From NCBI GenBank assembly GCA_937902315.1, contig CALGUG010000016.1:1-58093 (forward strand): a stretch of DNA of 58,093 nt. Reading direction: 5' to 3'. A program made the position numbers and the translations under genes. Origin of the DNA: an uncultured Chloroflexales bacterium. Lineage in GTDB: Bacteria; Chloroflexota; Chloroflexia; Chloroflexales; Chloroflexaceae. Numbering within the stretch: the first letter of the stretch is position 1; every line of letters starts with the position of its first letter. A model generated the notes under the pieces. The model saw nothing but the letters and a program-made list of their open reading frames with translations. It ran no database searches and was not told the origin of the DNA. Below are positions 8,872 through 17,524 of this stretch, one piece after another.

Positions 8872-9645
8872 ATGGCTATCACACTCAAAACGGCTCGTCA
8901 GATCGGGCTTTTGCGCGAAGCAGGACGCATTGTTGCAGTCGCGATGGAGGCTGTGAAACAAGCGATCGAGCCGGGCATTACAACTGCCGAACTTGATGCA
9001 ATCGCCGAGAAAGTGGTGCGCGATATGGGCGCGATTCCCTCCTACAAAGGCTATCGCGGCTCGTATGGCGACCATCCTCCCTTCCCCGGCACCATCTGCG
9101 TTTCGATCAACGAAGAGATCTGCCACGGCCTGCCCTCCAAGCGCAAGCTCAAAGCGGGCGACATCGTCAGCGTCGATATCGGCTCGATCTACGAAGGCTG
9201 GTGCGGCGACACCTGCGCGACCTTCCCGGTTGGCGAGGTCAGCGACGAAATGAAACAATTGCTCGAAGTGACCGAAAAAGCCATGCAGATCGGAATCGAC
9301 GCCTGTTGGCCGGGCAAGCGTTTAGGCGATATCGGCGCGGCCATTCAAAATTATGTCGAGCCCTTCGGCTATTCGCTGGTGCGCGACTGGACTGGCCACG
9401 GCATTGGGCGCGAGCGTCACGAGGCTGACCCAACCATTTATCACTATGGCAAGGCTGGCACAGGAGCGATGATGCGCCCCGGTATGGTCTTCACCATCGA
9501 GCCTATGGTCAATATCGGTGGGCCGCGCACCAAAATGCTTAAAGATGGCTGGACGGTTGTGACCGCCGACGGGTCGCGCTCGGCCCAATTTGAGCATACC
9601 ATCGCGATCCGCGAAGACGGCGTCGAGATCCTTTCAAAGCCCTAA
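8872..9645 (+). CDS. map: Type I methionine aminopeptidase
   Basis: 257 residues, the usual size of the bacterial type I enzyme. It removes the initiator methionine from new proteins in the cytoplasm. Metal-site segments are clear: SVDIGSIYEGWCGDT with its two aspartates, GHGIGRERHEAD with the histidine, FTIEPMV with a glutamate, and QFEHTIAI with the last glutamate. GYRGSYGDHPPFPGTICVSINEE is the substrate-binding region. The start follows GGAGAAGAG at 8861-8869. It is the last gene of the 7054-9645 run; a type A repeat lies 115 bp downstream. Confidence 0.95.
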   Translation: MAITLKTARQIGLLREAGRIVAVAMEAVKQAIEPGITTAELDAIAEKVVRDMGAIPSYKGYRGSYGDHPPFPGTICVSINEEICHGLPSKRKLKAGDIVSVDIGSIYEGWCGDTCATFPVGEVSDEMKQLLEVTEKAMQIGIDACWPGKRLGDIGAAIQNYVEPFGYSLVRDWTGHGIGRERHEADPTIYHYGKAGTGAMMRPGMVFTIEPMVNIGGPRTKMLKDGWTVVTADGSRSAQFEHTIAIREDGVEILSKP

Positions 9646-9760
9646 GTAACACCAGCCTATGGATTTGATGAGTTCGTCTCTTTTTGGCCTTTGGCAAAGC
9701 AGAACCTGACAATTCTTTGGGAGCGATTTCAACTCAGGCGCCATTAGCCCCGCTCTTTGA

Positions 9761-9828
9761 TGGGCGAGTTGTTGATAGCCGTAGGCGGACGCACCATGGA
9801 ACGCATGGAAGGGAGAAACCTCGCCGCC
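9761..9828 (+). repeat. Type A dispersed repeat, copy 3
   Basis: TAGCCGTAGGCGGACGCA at 9776-9793, AACGCATGGAAGGGAGAAACC, terminal TCGCCGCC. Followed about 60 bp later by GCGGATTTGG, the type B-like end motif. Confidence 0.88.
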
Positions 9829-9933
9829 TGAGTTTTAAAGGCATCAAGCAGATTGCTAGAACAAGGTGCTGATTGAGGTTTCTGAAAAGCGGATTTGGAA
9901 GGGCAAACTGGAGCGGCGAGCACGAGGCAGACT

Positions 9934-12594
9934 ATGGAATTCACCCTCAACCAACTAAAGGCGATTAAAAACGAGGGCCATCTGGTGGTGACGGCAGGCG
10001 CTGGCAGCGGCAAAACGCGCGTCTTGGTCGAGCGTTATCTGCGCCTGTTGGAACAGGCCAGCCCCGAGCAGCTTTTAGCCATCACCTTTACCGAAAAAGC
10101 GGCCCGCGAGCTACGCGACCGTGTTCGCCAAACCATCGAACAGCGCGTGAGCGAGGTTTTGAGCGATCCAAGCTCGCCAGCCGAACTGCGCGCCAAGTGG
10201 CTGGAACGCAGCAGCACGGTTGAAAGCGCGCGCATCGGCACCTTCCACAGCTTCTGTGCCACTCTGCTGCGCGCCCACCCGATCGATAGCGAGATCGACC
10301 CCGCCTTTAGCGTGCTCGACGAGGTCGAAACCCTTCTGCTGCGCAACGAAGCGATCGAAGAGACACTCAGCCAAGCTGTCCAAGAGCCGCTGGTGAACGA
10401 TCCTCGCGTGGCCGCCTGTCTGCGCGAGTGGAGCTTGGACGAGCTGCGTCGTATGCTGCTTCAGCTTATGCAGCAGCGCTCCGATGCCCGACAGATCCTG
10501 GCCCGACCTAGCCCGCAGTTTGAGCCTAACGAGCTTCGCCGAGCCGTCGACGAAACCTATGCCATCTGGCAGCGCAGCCAAAACGAGGCCGCCCAGATTC
10601 TGCAAAGCTCAGCGGCGTGGCAACAAATCTGGGGCGAGCTTAGTATGCAAGCACGCCGCGCACGCAGCGACGATAAACTTGGCCAACAAGTGCTCGATCT
10701 GGTGGCACTTTACCGCTCTTGGCCCGAAGCATGCTCTTTGGAAGAGCTGAAACGGCTACGGGCCCAGATCGCAACGATCGATCTGAAAGGCGGCAGCAAA
10801 AAGTTTTGGCCCGACGACTCGCTCGCCAGCACCAAAGAGGCTCTGCGCCAGCTGCGCGATCTGTCGAAAGCTTACGCGGCCTACCTCGATAGCAACTTCG
10901 ATCGCAAGCTCGAAGAGCGAGCCGCTATGCTTGTGCTCGGGCTCAGCCTGCTCTTCTGGCAGACCGAACAGATCTATGGCGCCGCCAAGAATAAAAACGA
11001 CCTGCTCGATTTCGACGACCTCGAACATAAAGCGCGCGAACTGCTCGAAAAACAGGCCCACGTGAGGCGCCACTGGCAAGACGAGCTGAGCGCGATCTTG
11101 GTCGACGAGTTCCAAGATACCAACGACAACCAACGCGCTATCGTCTATGCTTTAGCTGGCATTCCAAACAATCAGACAGGGCCGAGCGAACAGCAGTTGC
11201 CGCTCTTTATTGTGGGCGACGGCAAACAGAGCATCTATCGCTTCCGTGGCGCAGATGTGAGCGTGTTCCGCAATGTAGAGCAAGATATCGCTCGCATCGG
11301 AGGCCAGCCGATCGCGCTCGATACCTCCTTCCGCAGCCATGCTGGTCTCGTCGAATTCTTTAACACCATCTTTGAGAAGATCTTCGAGCGGCCGGGCGGC
11401 TACCGCGACTACGAAGTGCCTTTCAGCCCACTGCTGGCCCATCGCCCTCAGCCCGACCACGAGCTGCACTGCCAGATCCACATCCTTCAGCCCCAAAAAG
11501 ATGAATCGACCAGCGAGCTGCGCGACCGCGAGGCCGAGCTGTTAGTCGAACAGATTCAGAATTTGGTGCATGGCGATCGACCGATCGTCTTTGAAGGCGG
11601 ACAGTGGCGACGGCCTAACTACGGCGATTTCGTCTTTCTGCTGCAAGCGTCGACCGTCTTCGAGCACTACGAGCGCGCCCTCGAACGAGCTAACATTCCT
11701 TACCAGACCACGGCAGGGCGCGGCTACTACGGCCGCAAAGAGGTGCTCGATCTGATCCATCTGCTGCGCGCGCTCGACGATCCTAACGACGAACTGGCTT
11801 TGGTTGGGGTGCTGCGCTCGCCGCTCTTCGCCCTGAGCGACGCCGATCTGCTGCGTTTACGCTTGGCTCATTCCTCCAGCCTTTGGCAAGCTCTGCAAAC
11901 GTGCGAACAGATCGAAAACGCGCCCAGCGACTTTATCAGCCGTTGCGACTTCGCTCGTGATGTCTTGAATAGTCTGCAACAGCAGCGCGGCAAAGTGCGA
12001 GTGGTCTCCTTGCTGCGCCAAGCGCTCGATATGACCGGCTACCTCGCCACCATCAGCCGACTAAGCGATGGAGATCGTCGGCGCGTCAATGTCGAGAAGC
12101 TGCTGATGGCGGCGCGCAACGCTGGCGGTAAGGGTCTCAGCCAGTGGAGCCTCTACCTCGAGCAGCTGCTGCGCCAAGAGCCGCGCGAGAGCGATGCCCC
12201 GCTCGAAGCCCAAGGCAGCGTGCGCCTGATGACGGTTCACCGCAGCAAGGGTCTTGAGTTCCCGATCGTTGTGCTGCCCGATCTGGGCCGCGCGCCGCAT
12301 AGCAATACCAACACTATGCTGCTTAGCCGCAACTATAAACTCAGCCTCAAGCTGCGTAACAGCGAAAACGATTTTGAGCCAAGTGTCACCTTTCAGCTTG
12401 CCCAGATCGCCGAGCAAGAGAGCGATCAAGCCGAGCGCCAACGTCTGCTCTACGTCGCTCTGACCCGCGCCCAAGACTATCTGATCTTAAGCGGGCGTAG
12501 CAGCAACAGAGGCGAAAACGACTGGCTCTCGCAGATGCGCAAGGCCCTCGAGAAGAGTGGCTATAACCGAGGCCTGGCTATCTTTGAGCACTAG
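9934..12594 (+). CDS. UvrD/AddA-type superfamily 1 helicase without nuclease domain
   Basis: 886 residues from ATG 9934, which follows GAGG at 9924-9927; a TTG 13 codons earlier lacks a ribosome site. All SF1A helicase motifs are present: AGAGSGKT (motif I), LLAITFTEKAARELRDR (Ia), LVDEFQDTN (II), VGDGKQSIYRFRGADVS (III), DTSFRSH (IV), LMTVHRSKGLEFPIVVLPD (V) and RLLYVALTRAQDYLIL (VI). The layout matches AddA/RecB-type helicases, but the protein stops soon after motif VI, where AddA continues for ~300 residues into a RecB-like nuclease. It unwinds DNA with ATP, presumably in repair or recombination. No addB-like partner is in the window. Confidence 0.88.
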   Translation: MEFTLNQLKAIKNEGHLVVTAGAGSGKTRVLVERYLRLLEQASPEQLLAITFTEKAARELRDRVRQTIEQRVSEVLSDPSSPAELRAKWLERSSTVESARIGTFHSFCATLLRAHPIDSEIDPAFSVLDEVETLLLRNEAIEETLSQAVQEPLVNDPRVAACLREWSLDELRRMLLQLMQQRSDARQILARPSPQFEPNELRRAVDETYAIWQRSQNEAAQILQSSAAWQQIWGELSMQARRARSDDKLGQQVLDLVALYRSWPEACSLEELKRLRAQIATIDLKGGSKKFWPDDSLASTKEALRQLRDLSKAYAAYLDSNFDRKLEERAAMLVLGLSLLFWQTEQIYGAAKNKNDLLDFDDLEHKARELLEKQAHVRRHWQDELSAILVDEFQDTNDNQRAIVYALAGIPNNQTGPSEQQLPLFIVGDGKQSIYRFRGADVSVFRNVEQDIARIGGQPIALDTSFRSHAGLVEFFNTIFEKIFERPGGYRDYEVPFSPLLAHRPQPDHELHCQIHILQPQKDESTSELRDREAELLVEQIQNLVHGDRPIVFEGGQWRRPNYGDFVFLLQASTVFEHYERALERANIPYQTTAGRGYYGRKEVLDLIHLLRALDDPNDELALVGVLRSPLFALSDADLLRLRLAHSSSLWQALQTCEQIENAPSDFISRCDFARDVLNSLQQQRGKVRVVSLLRQALDMTGYLATISRLSDGDRRRVNVEKLLMAARNAGGKGLSQWSLYLEQLLRQEPRESDAPLEAQGSVRLMTVHRSKGLEFPIVVLPDLGRAPHSNTNTMLLSRNYKLSLKLRNSENDFEPSVTFQLAQIAEQESDQAERQRLLYVALTRAQDYLILSGRSSNRGENDWLSQMRKALEKSGYNRGLAIFEH

Positions 12595-12627
12595 TAAGCG
12601 CTCTAGAAGCCGCAATATTATGTCGAC

Positions 12628-12655
12628 TTGCATAAATCAGGATTTTAGGTATAAT
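12628..12655 (+). promoter_or_regulatory. Promoter of tRNA-Lys
   Basis: TTGCAT (12628-12633), 16-bp spacer, TATAAT (12650-12655). The tRNA starts 16 bp after the -10. Confidence 0.7.
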
Positions 12656-12671
12656 AACCAGCGTTGTGAGC

Positions 12672-12746
12672 GGGCTGGTAGCTCAGTGGTAGAGCAGGGG
12701 CCTTTTAAGCCCAGGGTCGTGGGTTCGAGTCCCACCCGGCCCACCA
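12672..12746 (+). tRNA. tRNA-Lys (anticodon UUU)
   Basis: 75-nt cloverleaf. Acceptor GGGCTGG pairs with CCGGCCC, the anticodon stem GGGGC/GCCCA encloses loop CTTTTAA with anticodon TTT, the T-arm is GTGGG-TTCGAGT-CCCAC, and the 3' CCA is encoded. One T-G pair in the acceptor stem. Confidence 0.96.
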
Positions 12747-12805
12747 AGAACGCCGGCTCCTTAATTTTTGCCCAGTTTTCTGGTGCCGAAAATTAAGTCG
12801 GCAAC

Positions 12806-12846
12806 ACAGGTCGCAGGCTTAGGCTTGCGACCTGTTTGTTTTTCTT
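12806..12846 (+). terminator. Rho-independent terminator after tRNA-Lys
   Basis: ACAGGTCGCA / TGCGACCTGT perfect 10-bp stem with a 10-nt loop, followed by TTGTTTTTCTT. Confidence 0.85.
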
Positions 12847-13258
12847 CAAGTGCGCCTCAACCAATCAGCATATCCTCAAATCGATCTCGATCAAAATAGT
12901 CCAAATTACAAATTTGACAAGAAAACATAGTGCTTTCTCTTGCAAGAATTCTTTGCCTAAAACAGGCACAATAATATCTGTCAAAAGCTCACAAAATTAA
13001 CTCTATATATATATTTACAACAACCCCAAAAAAATGCTACAATATTTTTCCAAAGAACAGGGATCTTCTACTATCATGTCTCATATAAGCTGACTGTTAC
13101 TAATCAATCCTACTGTTGGAGTTTTGGACACTAGGAAACTTCTACTCTGTTATATACTATCTTAGATAAACACTACAATATAGACGCATCATTTTATGTT
13201 AATTGCCCTTCGTCATTATGTACAGGAATACTGCGGGCATAAAGTTGTGAATGCACAT
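12847..13258. other. AT-rich gap, left edge of an acquired island
   Basis: About 410 bp, sharply more AT-rich than the helicase gene. No full gene. On the minus strand a short open frame (12988-12857) reads through two Cys pairs (CAC and CQIC) and may be a gene remnant. Confidence 0.4.
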
Positions 13259-13292
13259 GTCACACATATGTTCTAAAATATATCTGTGTGAC
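13259..13292. promoter_or_regulatory. Inverted repeat, likely operator of the XRE-ImmA gene
   Basis: GTCACACA (13259-13266) and TGTGTGAC (13285-13292) form a perfect 8-bp inverted repeat around 18 AT-rich bases, ending about 20 bp before the ribosome site of the XRE gene. Another half-like CTGACACA follows at once. Autoregulation by the downstream HTH protein is inferred. Confidence 0.5.
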
Positions 13293-13321
13293 CTGACACA
13301 ACAAAAGTATGGAGGTAAATG

Positions 13322-14497
13322 ATGCCAGTAGTAAATCCTGCTATCTTAAAATGGGCACGAGAAACAGCTGGTCTTACGTTAGAAGAAGCAGCAAAGGCCG
13401 TGAATCTTAATGATACAAAAACGGCAACAGGAGCTGAACGGCTCGCTCTCCTTGAACAAGGAGAAGAAGAACCTTCACGAAATCTTCTTCTGCGCATGTC
13501 AAAGCAATACCATCGCCCTTTGCTGGTGTTCTATCTAAATGCTCCTCCTCCAACTGGAAATCACGGGCACGATTTTCGAACATTACCTGAAAACATCTTA
13601 CCTATCGAGAATTCACGCGTTAATACTCTTATACGCGACATACAAGTACGACAAAATATCATACGATCTGTTCTAGAAGAGGAGAATGCTTCACCAATAC
13701 CTTATATCCATTCTAAAACTATAGAGGATGGAATAATAGAGATTGCAAATGACATTAAAACCGCAATCGGATTTGACTTACAAACATTTCGCAAAAAAAC
13801 GCAAGACCAAAGATTGTCGTATGTTCGGAATCGTATTGAGAGCATTGGTATTTTTGTACTTTTTCTAAATGATCTTGGAAGCTATCACTCTGCAATTCCA
13901 GTGGAAGCATTTCGCGGCTTCACAATTGCAGATCCAATCGCACCATTTATAGTCGTAAACCATCAGGATGCAAAAACCGCTCAAGTTTTTACTATATTCC
14001 ATGAAGTTACGCATCTATGGCTTGGAACAACAGGAATAAGTACTGTTATAGGGAATTCGCCTATTGAAAGATTTTGCAATGATGTAGCAAGTGAGATACT
14101 ACTCCCATCGAGCGAAAATTTTCAAATATCAATTAATTCCACTTACACCTTTGAACAGCTTTATGCAACTATTGAAAATGCTGCTTCAGAACTAAAATTG
14201 AGTGCCACAATGATCGCTTATATTTGCTACCGTAAAAATTTTATTTCTGAACAGCAATGGTTAGATTTACTAAACTACTTTCGCACAAAGTGGCAGGAAT
14301 ACAAACTTCGTGAAAAAGAAAACAAGACTTCAGAGAGTGGGCCAAGTTACTATAAAGTATTACGTTATCGTCTGGGAGAGCCTCTTCTCAATCTAGTCAA
14401 TCGTTCTCTTAATGATGGAACACTTACTCCAACTAAAGCAAGTAAAGTGCTTGGAGTAAAACCTTCTGCTGTTATGCGTTTTCTAGACAATTCATAG
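13322..14497 (+). CDS. XRE-family HTH plus ImmA/IrrE metallopeptidase
   Basis: About 391 residues. The N-terminal 70 residues form an XRE helix-turn-helix (LKWARETAGLTLEEAAKAVN and ERLALLEQGEEEPSRNLLLRMSKQ). The middle has the ImmA/IrrE zinc-peptidase signature FHEVTHLWLG with a downstream NDVASEILLP glutamate. This HTH-peptidase fusion usually acts as a regulator or antitoxin whose protease can relieve repression. The DUF4411 gene starts 17 bp after its stop, so the two form an operon typical of toxin-antitoxin loci. Two ATGs overlap the start (13319, 13322); GGAGG at 13311-13315 spaces better to the second. AT-rich codon use unlike the flanking genes points to transfer. Confidence 0.88.
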   Translation: MPVVNPAILKWARETAGLTLEEAAKAVNLNDTKTATGAERLALLEQGEEEPSRNLLLRMSKQYHRPLLVFYLNAPPPTGNHGHDFRTLPENILPIENSRVNTLIRDIQVRQNIIRSVLEEENASPIPYIHSKTIEDGIIEIANDIKTAIGFDLQTFRKKTQDQRLSYVRNRIESIGIFVLFLNDLGSYHSAIPVEAFRGFTIADPIAPFIVVNHQDAKTAQVFTIFHEVTHLWLGTTGISTVIGNSPIERFCNDVASEILLPSSENFQISINSTYTFEQLYATIENAASELKLSATMIAYICYRKNFISEQQWLDLLNYFRTKWQEYKLREKENKTSESGPSYYKVLRYRLGEPLLNLVNRSLNDGTLTPTKASKVLGVKPSAVMRFLDNS

Positions 14498-14514
14498 AAA
14501 TAAGGTGGCAAGTA

Positions 14515-15033
14515 GTGCTTCACCTCCTTGATGCCAATATTCTTATAACAGCACATAACACATATTATCCAATCGAAAGAGTTCCTGAATATTGGGAATG
14601 GATACTATATTATGCAATAAATGGCTACATCAAAATGCCATTAGAAATGATTGAAGAGGTTGCTGCAGGTAATAAAAAGGAGGATAAGCTTGTTGAATGG
14701 TTGAGTATTCCTGAACACAGAACTGCACTCTGTCTTGATGCTGTTGCTAACTCTAGCACCGTTCAATATGTTATTGACAACGGTTATAACTATGAAACAC
14801 ACGAACCTTTTACCGATGAACAACTAGAAAGACTTGGACGAGATCCGTTTTTAATTGCTTATGCTTTAGATTTAAAGTGTGCTGTAGTTACGAATGAATC
14901 CCGTACTGGAAAGAAGCGCTATAATCAAAAGATCCCAGATGTTTGTACAGTATTAGGAATACATTGGTGTAATACATTTGAACTAAACAGATATTTTAAC
15001 TTCTCTACATCATGGAAAAGATTCTTATGTTAA
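14515..15033 (+). CDS. DUF4411 PIN-like protein, probable toxin
   Basis: 172 residues from GTG 14515, after AAGGTGG. It opens with LHLLDANILITAHNTYY, where the Asp is the first PIN-domain carboxylate, and later has KMPLEMIEEVA, LGRDPFLIAYAL and CAVVTNES, which place further acidic residues as in the DUF4411 family. Such proteins are predicted Mg-dependent ribonucleases and are commonly paired with an XRE-ImmA/IrrE gene, as here. Toxin status is inferred from fold and pairing, not shown. Same AT-rich composition as its partner. Confidence 0.8.
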   Translation: MLHLLDANILITAHNTYYPIERVPEYWEWILYYAINGYIKMPLEMIEEVAAGNKKEDKLVEWLSIPEHRTALCLDAVANSSTVQYVIDNGYNYETHEPFTDEQLERLGRDPFLIAYALDLKCAVVTNESRTGKKRYNQKIPDVCTVLGIHWCNTFELNRYFNFSTSWKRFLC

Positions 15034-15238
15034 CAAATATAATGACACCACATTAATTAATTAACTATCTCAGAAAGAACACTGAAACGCTATACAAAAA
15101 CTTTCATGTCTTAGTCAACCCTGTTTTAGAGTATAAAAGAAAACCAAGAGTTTGGTATTTTCTGCGCGTTCCTGAACCTCAGCGGTTTCATAGCAATTGT
15201 TTAGAATACACCTCCACGAAGCAAGCATTATAGAGATA

Positions 15239-15470
15239 ATTCGCAGGGTTATCTCCCTCCCCAAAGATCTCCGACGACCCAACCGAGAATCTCGCGCCTA
15301 TGCTGGTCGAACCACGCCGAGCCGCTCCCCAAGCCAAGATCGGCTCCGATCCAGTGCGCCTCCCGTCTGGATTCGCAATCGAAGTCGACGCCGAATACAA
15401 GGGCTGGCTGCATATCGTTAAGCCCGCTGCTCGGGGCTGGGCCGAAGCCAATCTGTTTAAAGCCCTCTAG
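15239..15470 (+). pseudogene. 3' remnant of an SH3-domain-like gene
   Basis: An open frame without a start site runs from a stop at 15236-15238 to TAG at 15468-15470. The last ~35 codons read VRLPSGFAIEVDAEYKGWLH and ARGWAEANLFKAL, the GWL...GW pattern of bacterial SH3 domains. GC-rich codons contrast with the AT-rich island just upstream. It is probably the tail of a gene truncated when the island inserted. No other member is nearby. Confidence 0.4.
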
Positions 15471-15651
15471 CTGCCTAAGTCTCAACTACTCCCACACTGT
15501 TTAAAAATTTTAATATTCGATACCCAAATTTAATAGATTTGTACAGTTTAATACTATAGCTTAGCTTCAACCCTCACAAGCATGCTCTTTTCAGATCGGC
15601 TAAGCGATCGGTTTAGCTACCCACACCCCTTAGATCTGAGAGGATGTCGCC

Positions 15652-16770
15652 ATGGATTTCAGTGATCGTATTCGCGAACTTGCCGCTCGTATCCCTCGTC
15701 AGATGGAGCATATCCAAACAGAAGAGGCCACAAAAAACGCCTTTATTATGCCTTTTATCGCCGCGTTAGGCTATGATGTGTTTAACCCACTTGAGGTAAC
15801 ACCCGAACTAAACGCCGATATCGGTATTAAAAAGGGCGAAAAAGTAGACTACGCCATTCTGCGCGATGGCAAACCGATGATCTTATTTGAATGCAAACAC
15901 CATCAAGCCGATTTAGCCAAAGAGCATGCATCGCAGCTCTATCGCTACTTTAGTGTCACCGAGGCGCGCTTTGGTGTGCTGACAAACGGGGTGGTGTATT
16001 GGTTCTATACCGATCTTGAAGCGCCCAACAAAATGGATAGCAAGCCCTTCTTCGAGTTAAACATGCTCGATGTGCGCGATCAAGATCTGGAAGAGCTGAA
16101 AAAGTTCACCAAAAGCGCCTTTAATGTAGACGATATCCTCACAACTGCTAGCGAACTAAAATACACTCGTGCGATCAAACAGGTTATGGCCGCCGAAATG
16201 CAAGACCCCAGCGACGAGTTCGTCAAATTCTTCGCCGGTCGGGTCTATAACGGCAAGATGACCGCCAATGTACGCGAAAAGCTGGCCCAGACCACAAAAC
16301 GCGCGCTGCGCCAATTTATCACCGACCAGCTCAACGAGCGCCTAAAAACAGCGCTCGGCACCCAAAGCCCAATCGTTGATGAAGCGGCGGCAAGCCCAGC
16401 GGCGACAAATAGCATTCCCCAACCTGATGCGGCCCTTAAAGAGAACGAGAAGCCCAGCATTGTCACCACCGACGACGAACGAGAAGCCTATATGATCGTG
16501 CGGGCGATTTTGCGCGAAGTTATCGATATAAAGAGAATAGCGCTTCGAGACCAACAATCCTACTGCGGCATTCTGCTTGATGACAACAATCGGCGACCTA
16601 TCGCGCGCCTCTACTTCAATGGAAGCAAGAAGAGCATCGGCATCTTCGACAAGCCGGATCGCAAAGAGGAGCGGGTGGCGCTTCAAAACCTAGACGAACT
16701 CTATAAGCTAGCTGATCGTTTCAAAACCAGCGTCGATCTTTATACCAAAAGCCTAACCGCCAAAGCCTAA
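15652..16770 (+). CDS. Orphan HsdR N-terminal-type restriction nuclease domain protein
   Basis: 372 residues. Residues about 15-150 match the type I restriction HsdR N-terminal nuclease: FIMPFIAALGYDVFNPLEV, EKVDYAILRDGKPMILFECK, giving the D-x(n)-E-x-K catalytic core, then ASQLYRYFSVTEARFGVLTNG. After ~200 residues the protein has a second region (about 280-365, YMIVRAILREVIDIKRIALRD) of unassigned function. No helicase, HsdM or HsdS gene is present. This solo architecture is common in bacteria and of uncertain role, perhaps DNA cleavage in defence or repair. The start ATG lies 6 bp after AGGATG, about 180 bp past the SH3 remnant. Confidence 0.82.
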   Translation: MDFSDRIRELAARIPRQMEHIQTEEATKNAFIMPFIAALGYDVFNPLEVTPELNADIGIKKGEKVDYAILRDGKPMILFECKHHQADLAKEHASQLYRYFSVTEARFGVLTNGVVYWFYTDLEAPNKMDSKPFFELNMLDVRDQDLEELKKFTKSAFNVDDILTTASELKYTRAIKQVMAAEMQDPSDEFVKFFAGRVYNGKMTANVREKLAQTTKRALRQFITDQLNERLKTALGTQSPIVDEAAASPAATNSIPQPDAALKENEKPSIVTTDDEREAYMIVRAILREVIDIKRIALRDQQSYCGILLDDNNRRPIARLYFNGSKKSIGIFDKPDRKEERVALQNLDELYKLADRFKTSVDLYTKSLTAKA

Positions 16771-16819
16771 CAGCACATCTGCAAGCGGTCTACGCACACA
16801 GATAGACGCCCATTTTGGA

Positions 16820-16890
16820 GGGCGGGATGGTGATAGCCGGAGGCGGACGCGCCAAGGAACGAATGGAGGGTAGAGAACAAACCGCTAGAG
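16820..16890 (+). repeat. Type A dispersed repeat, copy 4
   Basis: GGCGGGATGG, TAGCCGGAGGCGGACGCG at 16834-16851, GAACGAATGGAGGG. The 3' end ACCGCTAGAGCG is degenerate compared with TCGCCGCC. Confidence 0.83.
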
Positions 16891-17091
16891 CGCCAAACTC
16901 TTTAGGCCGCTTGGTAGCGAGCAAAAGATTAAGAGTTGGTTAGAAGAAGCAAGAAATAGGGCGACAGACCTCTTGAAAAATCGCGATCTGGTTATATACT
17001 TTATTTACAATTTAACAAGTTCCGGTTTAGCAAGCCGAAGCGGCCTAACAAAGAGAGTAACTACTCGGTAACCAAGAAAGCGAGCAAAGCA

Positions 17092-17286
17092 ATGGCGCTC
17101 CTCGAACACACTCAGTTACAAGATGTAGGAACTGACGGCTCTGCACATCGTTGGGAAGAGTCTAAGCAGACGGCCAAAACATCGCACTGGCAGAAGGTGA
17201 TCAATCGCCTAACCAGCTATCTGCAGCGTAGCGAGCTTGTGGCTGCTTCGGAAGCCAAAGAGCTAGAGCAACAACCCTCGCTCTAG
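17092..17286 (+). CDS. Small hydrophilic protein of unknown function
   Basis: 64 residues, no recognised domain, no membrane segment. Rich in Gln, Glu, Ser and Lys; the C-terminal half (WQKVINRLTSYLQRSELVAA) is likely helical. The start is preceded by purine-rich AAGAAAGCGAGCAAAG, a weak ribosome site. A strong terminator 38 bp past the stop (17324-17365) supports it being transcribed and real. Flanked by type A copies 4 and 5. I do not recognise the family. Confidence 0.45.
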   Translation: MALLEHTQLQDVGTDGSAHRWEESKQTAKTSHWQKVINRLTSYLQRSELVAASEAKELEQQPSL

Positions 17287-17323
17287 ATGCTCCCAATCAA
17301 TCGAAAGTGTTGTGCAAACAGCG

Positions 17324-17365
17324 AGACCTAGATGTATTCTGGCATCGATACATCTAGGTCTTTTG
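17324..17365 (+). terminator. Strong rho-independent terminator
   Basis: AGACCTAGATGTAT pairs perfectly with ATACATCTAGGTCT (14 bp), 10-nt loop, then TTTTGCTTG. Confidence 0.85.
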
Positions 17366-17414
17366 CTTGTACAAGTCTCTCGATCGCTTGTTTTGCAGGC
17401 TTGTCTGATGCATA

Positions 17415-17482
17415 TGGCGGAGAGATCTCTCCCTTCCATTCGGGCCTAACCGCGTCCGCCTACGGCTACCACCATCCCGCCC
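17415..17482 (-). repeat. Type A dispersed repeat, copy 5
   Basis: Reverse: GGCGGAGAGATCTCTCCC, CCATTCGGG, CGCGTCCGCCTACGGCTA at 17451-17468, ATCCCGCCC. Contains the perfect palindrome GGAGAGATCTCTCC. Followed by type C (17525) and by ATACTGAATCCGC (17611). Confidence 0.88.
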
Positions 17483-17524
17483 CACAGGATCAATGCCCTT
17501 CGTCGCTTTCGTTGCTTTCAGTGC

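Noticed and set aside
15188..15485. Minus-strand frames of 78-87 codons over the SH3 remnant
   Set aside because: The plus-strand frame there gives a recognisable SH3-like ending; these do not.
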